A stretch of DNA of 64,000 nucleotides from SFWF01 sp045537915 (GTDB lineage: Bacteria > Bacillota > Clostridia > Oscillospirales > Acutalibacteraceae): the NCBI GenBank assembly GCA_045537915.1, contig JAZSQK010000046.1:41700-105699 (forward strand), in the 5' to 3' direction. The notes under the pieces are model-generated. The model ran no database searches. It worked only from the letters and a program-made list of their open reading frames with translations, and was not told the origin of the DNA. Made by a program: the position numbers and the translations under genes. The first letter of the stretch is position 1; every line of letters starts with the position of its first letter. Shown in pieces: positions 1 through 8,780 of this stretch.

Positions 1-236
1 GTCTGGAGCATTAAAGCCAAAGAGAGTCTGCCTCTCATCGACAGCATTCTTTTAAAATGCTTCTCACAAAAGCCCTGTTTGTTGGTTTCGATTCTAACAT
101 CGGGCTCCATCATAGCGGCGCCCATAATATATTCGAGAATTCGTTTTTCAACCGTTTTGTACATACGGCATATAGCGCATCCGTCATTTTCCTCGAAGGC
201 TTCACTTATAGGTATTGTACAAATATCTTCTCTCAT
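1..236 (-). CDS. DUF6062-type protein, partial (runs off left edge)
   Basis: About 78 codons are visible; the 3' part lies outside the window. The ATG overlaps the stop codon of the upstream DNA glycosylase by four bases (ATGA), so the two are translationally coupled. The N-terminus carries a CAIC pair (residues 20-23), MMEPD (42-46), RIETNKQGFC (48-57) and a following EKHF. This Cys/His arrangement is what I recall from DUF6062 proteins of Clostridia, which have no assigned function; the cysteines suggest metal binding, but that is inference. It is too short for the six-frame list because its stop is not in the window. Confidence 0.75.
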   Translation of the reverse strand, partial: MREDICTIPISEAFEENDGCAICRMYKTVEKRILEYIMGAAMMEPDVRIETNKQGFCEKHFKRMLSMRGRLSLALMLQ

Positions 237-1066
237 CCAATTTCTCCTTTATTCATTCTGGCATAGTGGAATAAATACTGCTGTGCTATCCCCGCATATG
301 GCAAGACGTAATCGGGCAATCCACCCTTGTAAACAGTGCTGAGAACCCTTTTTATCCAGACGTCCTTGGGCAGAGCGTCGATATGACCCATTCCGAAAAG
401 CAGCGTACAATCGGCAACCTTTTCCCCTACTCCGTATATTTTGGTAAGCTCGGCACGGGCAGTGTCTGAATCCATTTGTGATATTTTTTCGAGCTCTATT
501 TCCCCCGAAGCAACCTTTTTTGCGGCATCAAGTATGTATTTTGCCCGAAAACCTGAACGAAGAGGCGCTAAATCCTCAAGGGATAGAGATGCTATTACTT
601 TTGCAGACGGGAAAGAATATCTTCCCTCTCCAAGCGGTTGTCCAAAGCTTTCACACAGTCGGTTTATAATTCCCTTTATTCTCGGAATATTGTTATTCTG
701 TGAGATTATAAATGAGCAGAGCGTCTCCCAAGGCTCCTGTCTCAGTACCCTTATGCCACTTGCAAACTTGGAGGCTTTATTAAGGGTATTATCCTTTGAA
801 AACTGAGCTACTATCTCGCAGTAATCTCTCTCAAGGTCAAAATACCGACACCAGACAGAGTTGAATTCTTCAACGTTTGTGTCAAAGAGGGTTAATACCC
901 CATTTTGAAGGGCTATTTTTAAGTATCTGCCGTGGGCAATTCCCTGCCAACAGCCGTCCTCACACTCCTCCCACCTGAAAGCCTGACCACAATCAAGCGT
1001 GTCGGAAAGAGAGAGCATCAATACCCCTTCTACTACTGTATTATTCTTAACTTGTTTTACGGTCAT
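233..1066 (-). CDS. ogg: 8-oxoguanine DNA glycosylase (HhH-GPD family)
   Basis: Base-excision repair enzyme that removes oxidised guanine and cleaves the abasic site. Seen: GQAFRW at residues 27-32 (the OGG1 N-terminal signature), SQNNNI at 122-127, and a helix-hairpin-helix GVGEKVADC at 212-220, in which Lys216 matches the catalytic lysine of OGG1. Asp235 in LPKDVW matches the conserved catalytic aspartate. The 277-residue length fits the bacterial OGG/DUF4927-type branch. The gene starts directly after the DUF1015 stop codon and overlaps the next gene by four bases, so it is the middle gene of a three-gene operon. The family call is firm; the exact lesion range is inferred. Confidence 0.92.
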   Translation of the reverse strand: MTVKQVKNNTVVEGVLMLSLSDTLDCGQAFRWEECEDGCWQGIAHGRYLKIALQNGVLTLFDTNVEEFNSVWCRYFDLERDYCEIVAQFSKDNTLNKASKFASGIRVLRQEPWETLCSFIISQNNNIPRIKGIINRLCESFGQPLGEGRYSFPSAKVIASLSLEDLAPLRSGFRAKYILDAAKKVASGEIELEKISQMDSDTARAELTKIYGVGEKVADCTLLFGMGHIDALPKDVWIKRVLSTVYKGGLPDYVLPYAGIAQQYLFHYARMNKGEIG

Positions 1067-2254
1067 TTACCTTATTTTCCTTGCTTCAATATAGAACCTC
1101 TTGTCATCGGCGTGTCCCATTGAGAAGGTTTTTCTGGGCAGTGAGCCATCAGCCGCTACCGCTTCAAAAAGCTCCTCCTTTTTCATGCCGTCGAACAGGA
1201 AGCCTATCGTATTTTCTGCCGCACAAAGCTTCCTCGTATCCTCTATTCCGTGAATATAGTCAATTTTAACCTCTGGATTTTGTTCTATGTAGCGGTCCAG
1301 GAAGCTTTGAAGTGTGCCGACAGGCAGCTTTGATGTGGGTTTTACGCTTATAAATTCACTCTCGTTCTTATAGACAACCTCAAAGGTGTGAGGGTTATTT
1401 TCATTCTGACAGAGTTCGAGTTCTTTTTTCATCTGTCCTAACAGGTGCTCTTTATTGCAGTTGAACAAAACCCTGTATATCGGCTCGAATTCTATTGCCG
1501 TATCGTAGATATTTACTATCTCAACCAAAGCGTAACGGGAGGCCTCGTTTTTATTTAGTCTGTAACACTCCTTTGCGGTTGCAAGAGAATGGTTTCCGTC
1601 TCCTACGGCAAACAGGAAGTTGTTTTTTAGGAGTCTTTCCAGATTAAGATTTACCTCGTCACAGTCCTTGCCGTTCACAAGGTAGCCCTTGATATGACCG
1701 CCCTTTTGCATAAGCTCGAAATCATAAACCCTCGAAAGCTCAGCCTTTTTCTGTGTTAAACTCTCTATTACCGTGTTTGTCGGATCATTTATAAAAAGCA
1801 TAACATGGGGCATTTCAACAGGAGCATTCTGACGAATCCTTACCCTTGGGGGAATTCTGTCCTTTACCGTCTGCTCGGTAGCACGTATAAGGGCGTTTGA
1901 TCCTGCAGTATAATCATACTCCTCAAGGTCTATCATTCCGACAATACCTCTTCGAAGTTTTCCTCCGGTTATCTGTCTTTCAACATATACCATAGAAGAC
2001 GGATAACATTCAAAAACATCCGATTCAAGATACTCCTTCATTGTGGAGTTTATTATTTCTACTCTCTCTTCGGTCTCGTCGAGATATATTTCGGGCAATA
2101 TTATATTCAAAGCCGAGGGATTTTGTCCAACCGTTTCTTCTACACTTCTCCAATATTCAGGGTCGGAGGTATACTGGTCACAGGCGATTACCGCCCATTT
2201 TTCAATGTCCTTTTTCGGCATAAGTATGTCTGCCTCATATAAAAACTTTTTCAT
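1067..2254 (-). CDS. DUF1015 family protein
   Basis: 395-residue soluble protein of the DUF1015/COG4198 family. Typical features are the N-terminal WAVIACDQYTSDPEYW segment, PRVRIRQNAPVEMPHVM in the middle, and the GDGNHSLATA motif near residue 217, which is the family's best-conserved block. No biochemical role is established, so none is given. It is the first gene of the operon with the glycosylase and the DUF6062 gene: its stop codon abuts the glycosylase start with no gap. A good promoter (TTGATA, 17 bp, TAAAAT) lies just upstream on the minus strand. Confidence 0.88.
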   Translation of the reverse strand: MKKFLYEADILMPKKDIEKWAVIACDQYTSDPEYWRSVEETVGQNPSALNIILPEIYLDETEERVEIINSTMKEYLESDVFECYPSSMVYVERQITGGKLRRGIVGMIDLEEYDYTAGSNALIRATEQTVKDRIPPRVRIRQNAPVEMPHVMLFINDPTNTVIESLTQKKAELSRVYDFELMQKGGHIKGYLVNGKDCDEVNLNLERLLKNNFLFAVGDGNHSLATAKECYRLNKNEASRYALVEIVNIYDTAIEFEPIYRVLFNCNKEHLLGQMKKELELCQNENNPHTFEVVYKNESEFISVKPTSKLPVGTLQSFLDRYIEQNPEVKIDYIHGIEDTRKLCAAENTIGFLFDGMKKEELFEAVAADGSLPRKTFSMGHADDKRFYIEARKIR

Positions 2255-2272
2255 AAATCATCACCAAAAGCT

Positions 2273-2301
2273 ATTTTAGCATAAAACCTTATTTGTATCA
2301 A
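2273..2301 (-). promoter_or_regulatory. Promoter of the DUF1015-ogg operon
   Basis: On the minus strand TTGATA, a 17-base spacer and TAAAAT match the vegetative sigma factor consensus, about 20 bp upstream of the start codon. Confidence 0.65.
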
Positions 2302-2314
2302 CAAAAAGCTTAAA

Positions 2315-2343
2315 TTGACTTTTTGGAGTAAAATTTGTATATT
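2315..2343 (+). promoter_or_regulatory. Promoter of the membrane protein gene
   Basis: TTGACT, 17 bases, TATATT. It overlaps an in-frame TTG at 2335, which rules that TTG out as the translation start and supports the ATG at 2380. Confidence 0.65.
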
Positions 2344-2379
2344 AAAAACAGTAAGACTTTTTCGGTTTGGAGGAAAGGT

Positions 2380-3888
2380 ATGAAAAGAAGTGTTTCGGCA
2401 TCGGCTTGTGAGCTTATGAGTAAGCTTTTTTGTATAGTTTTTGCTTTTTCCTTTTCTTTGATTTTTTTTAATGTAGTTTTCAATAAAGAGGTTTATAATT
2501 ACAATACTTTACTGATTATTCTGCTTACTGCGGTCTATCTCGGCATAATTGTTTTATGTGGGATTTGGCTTTTTAAAAATAAAGATATATTCTGCAAACA
2601 CTATTCGAAAATAGCCTTGTCGGCGGCTCTTGTCCTCTTTTTAATCCAGATGCTTATGTTGCCCTTGCTGAAATTCGAGCCGATTTTTGACCTTGAAGCA
2701 ATCTACCGTGGCGCCATCGAGTTTGCAGAGGGGCGCTCTTTTGCAGAATATACTTCAACTACCTGTCATTCGGATTATTTTTATATTTTCCCTAACAATC
2801 TCGGCTCTATGGCCTTTCTGGCAGCCCTCTTTAAGATAGCAGGTATATTCGGTATAAAGGACTATTTTTTAGTAGCGTCGGTGATAAATTCGCTTATGTC
2901 TGTAGGCACTATGCTGCTTACCTCTTATATCTCAAAAAAGCTTTTTAATACAACCTGCGGTCTGCTGACATTACTGTTATTCTTAATCAGTCCGCCCTTC
3001 TACTTTTTGGCCCCTGTTTTTTACACCGATTCCCTATCGCTTATCTTTCCCGCTGCGGCTTTTTGCGCCTTTATTAAAGCCGAGGAAAAAGAAAAAATAT
3101 TACATAAGCTTTTATGGTATTTGGCATGTGCTCTCGTCTTGTTTTTGGGCGCCTTTATAAAAATGACCGTGCTTATATTTGCGGTTGCCGCCGCAATATA
3201 TCTGATTTTAAACAGAAAATGGAAGGATATTATGATATTCTGTGCCATTACAGTAACCGTTGTTTCGGTATGCTTTGCAGGTTTTAATGCACTGATATAC
3301 TCGTCTCAGTTGGACAAAGACAAGGCTGAGCAAATAAATACTCCCATATACTACTGGATAGATCTGGCTTTTCACGGCGAGGGCGGATATAATAACAATA
3401 TTTATCTGCTTTCCAGAAACGAAGCCGATCCCGAAGTCAGAAAGGAGATACTTAAAGCAGATATTAAGGATGCTGTTCAAGATTTGAGGCTGGGCGGTAT
3501 TTATGAGCTTTTTGAAATTAAGAGCGCCAGGGCCTTTGGCGACGGAACCTTGGCTTTATCCGATTTTCTTGACGACCGTCCCGAAAAAAGCGGTATTCTG
3601 CACGAAGGTATAACATACGGTGGCAAAAACTACCCGATTTACAGTCTTTTTGCGACCTCGGTTTTTCTGGCAACACAGATTTTGATGATAATTTCCGCTA
3701 TTCTAAAAAAACAGGACAAAAGAATTCTTATTGCTCAGCTGTCGGTCTTCGGAATAATGCTGTTCTTGCTCTTCTGGGAGGTAAACAGCCGTTATATCAC
3801 AACCTTTGTTCCCTTTATTTTCATAAGCGCTGTAGGCGGCTTTTATGGTCTTTCAGAACTTTTCAAGAACAAGCTTAATAAAGCCTAA
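2380..3888 (+). CDS. Polytopic membrane protein, glycosyltransferase-like
   Basis: 502-residue integral membrane protein with roughly ten to twelve hydrophobic segments. The layout, with a first extracellular loop containing FEPIFDLEAIYRGAIEF and a later AFIKMTVLIFAVAAAIYL helix, resembles GT-C type (ArnT/PMT-like) lipid-linked sugar transferases, but I see no decisive catalytic motif. The start is the ATG at 2380, preceded by GGAGGAAAGG; an upstream in-frame TTG lies inside the promoter spacer. It is transcribed alone and ends at a hairpin terminator shared with the convergent AraC gene. It could instead be a transporter-like or O-antigen-type protein. Confidence 0.7.
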   Translation: MKRSVSASACELMSKLFCIVFAFSFSLIFFNVVFNKEVYNYNTLLIILLTAVYLGIIVLCGIWLFKNKDIFCKHYSKIALSAALVLFLIQMLMLPLLKFEPIFDLEAIYRGAIEFAEGRSFAEYTSTTCHSDYFYIFPNNLGSMAFLAALFKIAGIFGIKDYFLVASVINSLMSVGTMLLTSYISKKLFNTTCGLLTLLLFLISPPFYFLAPVFYTDSLSLIFPAAAFCAFIKAEEKEKILHKLLWYLACALVLFLGAFIKMTVLIFAVAAAIYLILNRKWKDIMIFCAITVTVVSVCFAGFNALIYSSQLDKDKAEQINTPIYYWIDLAFHGEGGYNNNIYLLSRNEADPEVRKEILKADIKDAVQDLRLGGIYELFEIKSARAFGDGTLALSDFLDDRPEKSGILHEGITYGGKNYPIYSLFATSVFLATQILMIISAILKKQDKRILIAQLSVFGIMLFLLFWEVNSRYITTFVPFIFISAVGGFYGLSELFKNKLNKA

Positions 3889-3911
3889 ACTCTATATAGA
3901 AAACAAAAAAA

Positions 3912-3937
3912 GACGGAAGTTCTTCCGCCTTTTCGTA
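3912..3937. terminator. Bidirectional terminator
   Basis: CGGAAG/CTTCCG hairpin with T-rich flank between convergent genes ending at 3888 (+) and 3964 (-); A-rich on the left and T-rich on the right, so it can serve both. Confidence 0.6.
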
Positions 3938-3963
3938 TTTTTTTATTAAAGACCTGTTTTTGT

Positions 3964-4836
3964 CTAAACCCTGGTGTTTGCTTCATCACTTATGGTTTTT
4001 AAATATTCACGAGGCGACTTACCGACACGGTTTTTAAATTGCCTCGAAAAATAATGAATTGTTTCAAAGCCCAAGTGCTCTGATATTTCGGTGAAATTCA
4101 TATTCCCGATTTTAATCAGACGCTTGGCTTCATTTATTTTTAGGTTTATAAAATATTGAAGCGGTCCGCAGCCGTAATGCTCACACACTTTTTTTCTGAG
4201 TACAGACTGACTCACACCGATATTCTTTGCCATTTCCTCTACCGTAATATTTTTTGTTATATTGGTATTCAGATAATCGGTAAGTGCCGATAAATACTTG
4301 TGGTTTTGGCTGTCACTCTTTTCGGCGTTGGTGTGGTAAAGTTCAATCAAAAACAGTTCAAGTCGCTTTTTCAGGGCCTCAAGCTCATATTCCAGAACAT
4401 TGTCCTTAAGCTTCATTCCGCCACGGTTATTCTCGGTCTGAACACTCTCAAATATTTTCAGTCCGCCGTCTATAATCTTGGAATATTGCTCTGCTTGTGC
4501 CTCACTTAATGTAATTGCACGATTATAGAGAAAATTTAACATAGGTGAGCTTGACTCAAAACTTATAATTGTGTGCGCAGCGGTGCCGTAATCAGGTTCG
4601 CAGTCGGGCTTTCCGTGAAAGGTGTTAGGGGCGATAATCAAAAGCTGACCTTTTTCGAGCAGTATGTCTTTACCGTCAAGCGTCATATTGCTGTAACCGT
4701 CTTTAACATAGATTATTTCGGGAAAATTATGTGTTTCTCCGCAGGTTTTAGTTATTCGTAAATCTACATCAAACACCGTAACAATAGAGCTGACAAGCAT
4801 TGAATCGTAGGTCTTAGTCTTTATATATTCAAACAT
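3964..4836 (-). CDS. AraC family regulator, cupin type (cassette 1)
   Basis: About 290 residues: N-terminal cupin-like sensor (THNFPEIIYVKDG; GQLLIIAPNTFHG) and two C-terminal helix-turn-helix motifs (EEMAKNIGVSQSVLRKK; FTEISEHLGFETIHYFSRQF). AraC proteins of this layout activate sugar genes after binding a small ligand. I prefer the ATG at 4836 over the GTG at 4842 because GAGG sits seven bases before it. It is divergent from the Gfo/Idh/MocA gene at 4948 and is a clear paralogue of the AraC protein at 43866, which faces a paralogous oxidoreductase. Self-regulation through the shared intergenic region is likely. Confidence 0.88.
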   Translation of the reverse strand: MFEYIKTKTYDSMLVSSIVTVFDVDLRITKTCGETHNFPEIIYVKDGYSNMTLDGKDILLEKGQLLIIAPNTFHGKPDCEPDYGTAAHTIISFESSSPMLNFLYNRAITLSEAQAEQYSKIIDGGLKIFESVQTENNRGGMKLKDNVLEYELEALKKRLELFLIELYHTNAEKSDSQNHKYLSALTDYLNTNITKNITVEEMAKNIGVSQSVLRKKVCEHYGCGPLQYFINLKINEAKRLIKIGNMNFTEISEHLGFETIHYFSRQFKNRVGKSPREYLKTISDEANTRV

Positions 4837-4856
4837 TTTCACACCTCACAGCAACT

Positions 4857-4916
4857 AAAATGTGCAAAAACAAGGTAAGTTTTATGCAAAGACTTTTTTC
4901 TATTATTGTTTATAAT
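4857..4916 (+). promoter_or_regulatory. Divergent regulatory region with AAATGTGCAAAAA element
   Basis: The region between the AraC and oxidoreductase genes holds AAAATGTGCAAAAA (4857-4870), a related TATGCAAAGA (4883-4892) and a TATAAT -10 box (4911-4916) without a good -35, as expected for an activator-dependent promoter. AATGTGCAAAAA recurs in the same relative position in the second cassette at 43.8 kb. Confidence 0.55.
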
Positions 4917-4947
4917 GAAAGTATACCAAATAAGGGAGGAAAAATCA

Positions 4948-5991
4948 ATGGAAACTAACAAAAAAATTCGTATGGGTCTTATCGGCTGCGGCGGTATGAT
5001 GACCTGGAGCCATGCACCAAGCTTGGATAAACTTCTCGGTGAGGGTAAGAATTTTGAAATTACCGCTACCTGCGATTTGATTAAGGACAGGACAGATAAT
5101 CTCGCAAATCGTTATGGCGCAAAGTCCTATATCGATTATCACGATATGCTTGATGACGTTGATGCTGTCTTTGTAGCAACCACACACGACGCCCATTTTG
5201 AGATTGCTCATTTCTTTATGAGTAATAATAAGCACTGCTTACTCGAAAAGCCTCTTTGCAATACAAGAGAAGAGATAGTCATTTTGGACGAATTAGCTCG
5301 TGAGAAGGGCGTTACCTTTATGTGTGCTTATCCCGTACCCTATTGGGAGGGCGTTTGCCTTATGAGAGATTTGCTGGCTACGGGTCAGTACGGTAAAATT
5401 ACCCAAATGTCAATATGGACCGAACAGTACACACCGGTTCCGATGGAAATCGCTCAAGAGGCAGCTGTTTCAAGAGGCGGCGGTCAGCTTTTCAGCCACG
5501 GCTGTCACTATATAGACATATTGCTTGAGTTTTTAGGCGATCCGGCTTATGGCGTTCATATCGGTTCTAACCTTAACACTCCCTGGATGGGAGATACCGA
5601 AGGCACCTCCAATGTTACACTTATGTTCAAGAACGGCATAATGGCATATCATTTCGGCACATGGGGCGCCAGAGGAAGCACTCTTAATTACACCTTCCAA
5701 ATCCATACCGATGAGGGTATGTTCGACTATAAGGATTTAGGTCCTACTCCTACCCTTACCTTTACGTCGATGCTCCATCCCGACCCGGATAAGCGTCGTG
5801 AGATTGTCTGGAAGCTTACTAGTACCGCCGGTCATGCTACCTGGCGTGAGGTTACCCATTTCTTAGAGTGCATAGAGGAGAAGAAGGAACCGCTTACCAA
5901 TGCTCGTAGAGCTCTGCGTGGTTTGGATGTTATTTGGAAACTGTATGATGCTGAGAAAAAAGGCGAGATAGCCGACCTTTCAAATATCTGA
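4948..5991 (+). CDS. Gfo/Idh/MocA family oxidoreductase (cassette 1)
   Basis: 347-residue NAD(P)-dependent sugar or inositol dehydrogenase-like enzyme. An N-terminal Rossmann fold (MGLIGCGGMM near residue 10) and the EKPLCN motif near 105 carrying the catalytic lysine are visible. The C-terminal substrate domain has GGGQLFSHGCHYIDILL, with the conserved His pair, and WGARGS. The start is the ATG at 4948, placed eight bases after GGGAGGA; an in-frame ATG 42 bases upstream lacks a site. It is divergent from its AraC regulator, ends at a strong terminator, and is a paralogue of the protein at 42666-43724. The sugar substrate cannot be read from the sequence. Confidence 0.88.
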   Translation: METNKKIRMGLIGCGGMMTWSHAPSLDKLLGEGKNFEITATCDLIKDRTDNLANRYGAKSYIDYHDMLDDVDAVFVATTHDAHFEIAHFFMSNNKHCLLEKPLCNTREEIVILDELAREKGVTFMCAYPVPYWEGVCLMRDLLATGQYGKITQMSIWTEQYTPVPMEIAQEAAVSRGGGQLFSHGCHYIDILLEFLGDPAYGVHIGSNLNTPWMGDTEGTSNVTLMFKNGIMAYHFGTWGARGSTLNYTFQIHTDEGMFDYKDLGPTPTLTFTSMLHPDPDKRREIVWKLTSTAGHATWREVTHFLECIEEKKEPLTNARRALRGLDVIWKLYDAEKKGEIADLSNI

Positions 5992-6026
5992 CGACAAGTA
6001 CAAAAGAGCATTGTTCTTGTCACGAC

Positions 6027-6077
6027 AAAACCTCATGCGGTAGTTTAAATAAACTACCGCATGAGGTTTTTTTATAC
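6027..6077 (+). terminator. Strong intrinsic terminator
   Basis: Perfect 20-bp stem (6027-6046 with 6051-6070), loop AAAT, then a run of T. Terminates the oxidoreductase gene. Confidence 0.9.
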
Positions 6078-6122
6078 GAGAAAAGGTTTTCTGTCCTGTC
6101 GAAGCGCAAGGGTCTTGCTATC

Positions 6123-7274
6123 TTAAAACTTACAGATTTCTCCGCCAAGCATAACCTTTTCGACATTGAACTTATCGTCGACAAATACAAGATCTGCAAG
6201 TTTTCCACGTTCGATACTGCCGAACTCGTGTCCCATTCCGATCGCTCTGGAAGGTGTTGTCGAAGCCATTACAAAAGCCTCGCAAATGCCGCAGCTTGTA
6301 CTTCTCATAATATTCAGAGCCGCCTGGTTCATTGTGAGTCGGCTACCCGAAAGACCGCCGTTGGGATCGAAGCTCAAATCTTTAATGTGGGCATATTCCG
6401 CAGGTTTTTCGCCCACGTCTGAACAGTGGTCGGTTATAAGCACAACTCTATCTACACCCTTTGTATGAATGAGGAGCTGCTGCATGTCGCTTGAGACGTG
6501 CAAACAATAAGAATCGCTTATAAGTTCGCAATATATATCGTTGTTCTGCCAACAATATTCATCGGGTCCGTAATTGCGGGTTCCTTTACCTCTGCATGTT
6601 TTTCTGCCTGTGGCACACATAGTGTGAGTTTGTATTCTTGGAGAAAATCTTGAAAGAGCCCTGATCTCATCAGGAGTTGCCTCGGTATGACCTATTGCAA
6701 ATATTGTATTAGGATTTACTTTTCGGCAATATTCCATAAACTCTGATACGTTTTCTACCTCGGGAGCAATTGCCCAAACGGTAGCAAGAGAACCTGCCAA
6801 ATCGACAAACTGCTTGTATTCCTCCGCCTTTACTCCGTGTCTCCAGGGATTTTTAAAGGCATTTGCGCCGTAATTGGGATTCATATAGGGTCCTTCAAAA
6901 TAAATTCCCTTAACAGTAGGCGCTTTTTTAATATTCTCTAAGAGGGATTTAACTGCTGCAACCATAGTTTCACAGTTCATCGAATAAAAGGGAGTCGCAA
7001 GCATAGAGGTAGTACCGTTTTTAAGGTGGAACTCGGCCGCCTTTACGGTGTCGAAGCTGGTCGAATATTCACCGCCGTCGTGGACGTGTATATCGACAAA
7101 TCCGGGACCGACGTATTTATCCTCCCCGTCAATTACCTCGTAAGCTTCAGGTAGTGCTACCTCGCCTTTTCTTCCGTAGTCGTGAATTTTATTATCACAA
7201 ACAAGAAGCTCACCGTCATAAATAATTCCGTTTTCCAAAACAATATTAGCATTTTTTATAAGTGTAAATTTCAT
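6123..7274 (-). CDS. N-acetylglucosamine-6-phosphate deacetylase-like amidohydrolase
   Basis: 383-residue metal-dependent amidohydrolase of the NagA family. Ligand motifs are present in order: GFVDIHVH near 58, YFEGPYM near 126, AIGHTEAT near 193, QTHTM near 215 and ITDH near 281. The usual NagA THLFNAM block is replaced by THTMCATGRK followed by a Lys/Arg-rich loop, so the substrate may be an acetylated sugar other than GlcNAc-6-phosphate. It has its own ribosome site (GGAGG) and promoter region, and stands apart from the operon to its right behind a terminator. The family is firm and the substrate uncertain, so no symbol is given. Confidence 0.8.
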   Translation of the reverse strand: MKFTLIKNANIVLENGIIYDGELLVCDNKIHDYGRKGEVALPEAYEVIDGEDKYVGPGFVDIHVHDGGEYSTSFDTVKAAEFHLKNGTTSMLATPFYSMNCETMVAAVKSLLENIKKAPTVKGIYFEGPYMNPNYGANAFKNPWRHGVKAEEYKQFVDLAGSLATVWAIAPEVENVSEFMEYCRKVNPNTIFAIGHTEATPDEIRALSRFSPRIQTHTMCATGRKTCRGKGTRNYGPDEYCWQNNDIYCELISDSYCLHVSSDMQQLLIHTKGVDRVVLITDHCSDVGEKPAEYAHIKDLSFDPNGGLSGSRLTMNQAALNIMRSTSCGICEAFVMASTTPSRAIGMGHEFGSIERGKLADLVFVDDKFNVEKVMLGGEICKF

Positions 7275-7300
7275 ATTGGTTCCTCCATAAAAAGCATAAA

Positions 7301-7358
7301 TTATACAACCTAATTGTAATATAGCGACAACTTAAATGCAATATAAAATGTTGTATAA
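7301..7358 (-). promoter_or_regulatory. Promoter/operator region of the NagA-like gene
   Basis: An inverted repeat TTATACAAC (7301-7309) and GTTGTATAA (7350-7358) surrounds the likely promoter; the proximal arm contains the minus-strand -10 box TATAAT. A repressor site is plausible. Confidence 0.45.
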
Positions 7359-7390
7359 ACTGCAAAGTTCAGACATATTTGCCTTAAATA

Positions 7391-7425
7391 AAAGTCCTCA
7401 TTACTGAAAATGAGGACTTTTTGTT
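7391..7425 (-). terminator. Terminator of the GH4 operon
   Basis: 12-bp perfect stem AAAGTCCTCATT with AATGAGGACTTT, loop ACTGAA; U-rich on the minus strand. Separates the isomerase gene from the NagA-like gene. Confidence 0.85.
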
Positions 7426-7430
7426 TTTTA

Positions 7431-8003
7431 TTAGTCGGGCTTTCTTTCGAGCTTCAGGTCGAAGTCGCCAAGCTTATCAACCTTAAATCCGTTTGCCTTG
7501 TACTTATCATAATCGAAAGCTTCAAGCTCATCAATAGCAAGCTTGTGGAACTCGTAGAAATTGTGCCACCACTCGTAACCCGAGCCAAGCTCTGCATTAA
7601 GATAAGCTTCAGCTATATCAATGCCCATTGCCGGAGCAACATAGAAGGCACCCATTGCAAGAACGTTAACTCCGTTGCCTGTAATAGCTCTCAGCGCTGC
7701 GGGAACACTTTCTACAACGCCTGCATGAACATGAGGACATTTACTTGCTGCAATATGTATACCCATACCTGTACCGCAGAAGAGAAGGGCTCTCTCAAAC
7801 TCACCCTCTGAAATCATAGAACCTACTCTGAGGCCTACTCTGTGGAACATAAGGTCGGTATCGTTCGGGTCGCTGTCGGCTTTAACACCCATATCTGTAA
7901 TCTCCCAGCCCTTCGAACGAAGGTGAGCTACAACAGCCTCTTTTAAAGGATAACCCGCAAAATCTGCTCCTACAACTAATTTTTTGTCCTTAACTAATTT
8001 CAT
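7431..8003 (-). CDS. RpiB/LacAB family sugar-phosphate isomerase
   Basis: 190-residue aldose-ketose phosphate isomerase fold. VVGADFAGYPLKEAV near residue 10 and LLFCGTGMGIHIAASK near 90 (catalytic cysteine kept) match RpiB. Two deviations: the usual DH pair of the first motif reads DF here, and there is a C-terminal extension of about 40 residues beyond the usual 150, rich in Lys and Asp. Together these point to a specialised sugar-phosphate isomerase rather than housekeeping ribose-5-phosphate isomerase. It is the last gene of the operon after the GH4 enzyme and the SGNH hydrolase, 18 bp from the latter, so it probably processes a released sugar after phosphorylation. Confidence 0.82.
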   Translation of the reverse strand: MKLVKDKKLVVGADFAGYPLKEAVVAHLRSKGWEITDMGVKADSDPNDTDLMFHRVGLRVGSMISEGEFERALLFCGTGMGIHIAASKCPHVHAGVVESVPAALRAITGNGVNVLAMGAFYVAPAMGIDIAEAYLNAELGSGYEWWHNFYEFHKLAIDELEAFDYDKYKANGFKVDKLGDFDLKLERKPD

Positions 8004-8021
8004 AACAATTCTCCTTTAAAA

Positions 8022-8744
8022 CTATTCAAACATTGTTTCTATGAGTTTCATTGCCATATAGTAATGGATTTCACGAATGGGATGATTTATTTTATTAGCC
8101 AAAAGTTCGGTGACGTCAACGCCGCCTGCAATCAACTTTTCCCACATTGGATGGATATCGCAAACCCTTGCGCCGCATTCTTCTGCTATTTCCTTAGCCT
8201 TATTCATATAGGCTCTCAAGGTGCCTGAATTCTGAATTTTCTCGGTTGCTTTCGCAGTGGTAAGCAAAGCGTTTTCCTCTTTAAACTCATGGCTGATTTT
8301 GGTGTTCATCACATTCTGAGTCAGGAAAATTACCTCTGAGCCGCCAGCCGCCACCTTGTTTAAAATAACCCTCAAATTCTCGGCATACTTTGGGAGGAAA
8401 TCCATTCCGTTGCCCGAATCGTTAAGACCGAAGGAAACCACAACCAAATCGGGAGAGAAGGGCGTGATATCTCTGTCTATTCTGTTTATTGCATTAGTGG
8501 TGTTATCTCCGCTTGTGCCGCTGTTGATTATATTTACCTGAACCTGAGGGTAAAGAATATTCAGCATTTCTCTGACCCTTGTGCTGTAAGCGCTTTTATA
8601 ATCGAATACAACTCCTATTGCACCTTCGTCACCGATGAAGCACTCAAAGCAACCTTGGGTTACGCTATCTCCGAAAAAGGCAATAGTTACAGGTTTTCCG
8701 CCGTATATATCCTGTTTTGCATTTAATTTTTCAATAATTTTCAT
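8022..8744 (-). CDS. SGNH/GDSL hydrolase
   Basis: 240-residue esterase-like enzyme without a signal peptide, so cytoplasmic. Block I FFGDSVTQG carries the nucleophile serine near residue 27; block III FGLNDSG supplies Gly and Asn of the oxyanion hole; CDIHPMW near 197 fits the DxxH catalytic pair. Such enzymes deacetylate carbohydrates or cleave short esters. It sits between the GH4 glycosidase and the isomerase in one operon, which suggests removal of an acyl group from an imported oligosaccharide. A later NHPIREIHYYMA supplies another histidine, so assignment of the catalytic His is tentative. Confidence 0.82.
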   Translation of the reverse strand: MKIIEKLNAKQDIYGGKPVTIAFFGDSVTQGCFECFIGDEGAIGVVFDYKSAYSTRVREMLNILYPQVQVNIINSGTSGDNTTNAINRIDRDITPFSPDLVVVSFGLNDSGNGMDFLPKYAENLRVILNKVAAGGSEVIFLTQNVMNTKISHEFKEENALLTTAKATEKIQNSGTLRAYMNKAKEIAEECGARVCDIHPMWEKLIAGGVDVTELLANKINHPIREIHYYMAMKLIETMFE

Positions 8745-8780
8745 AACAGTCTACCTCGCCTATCACTTAAAGCAAAGCGG

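Noticed and set aside
2335..2379. TTG start for the membrane protein at 2335
   Set aside because: The codon lies within the spacer of a good promoter (TTGACT-17-TATATT); the ATG at 2380 has a GGAGGAAAGG site.
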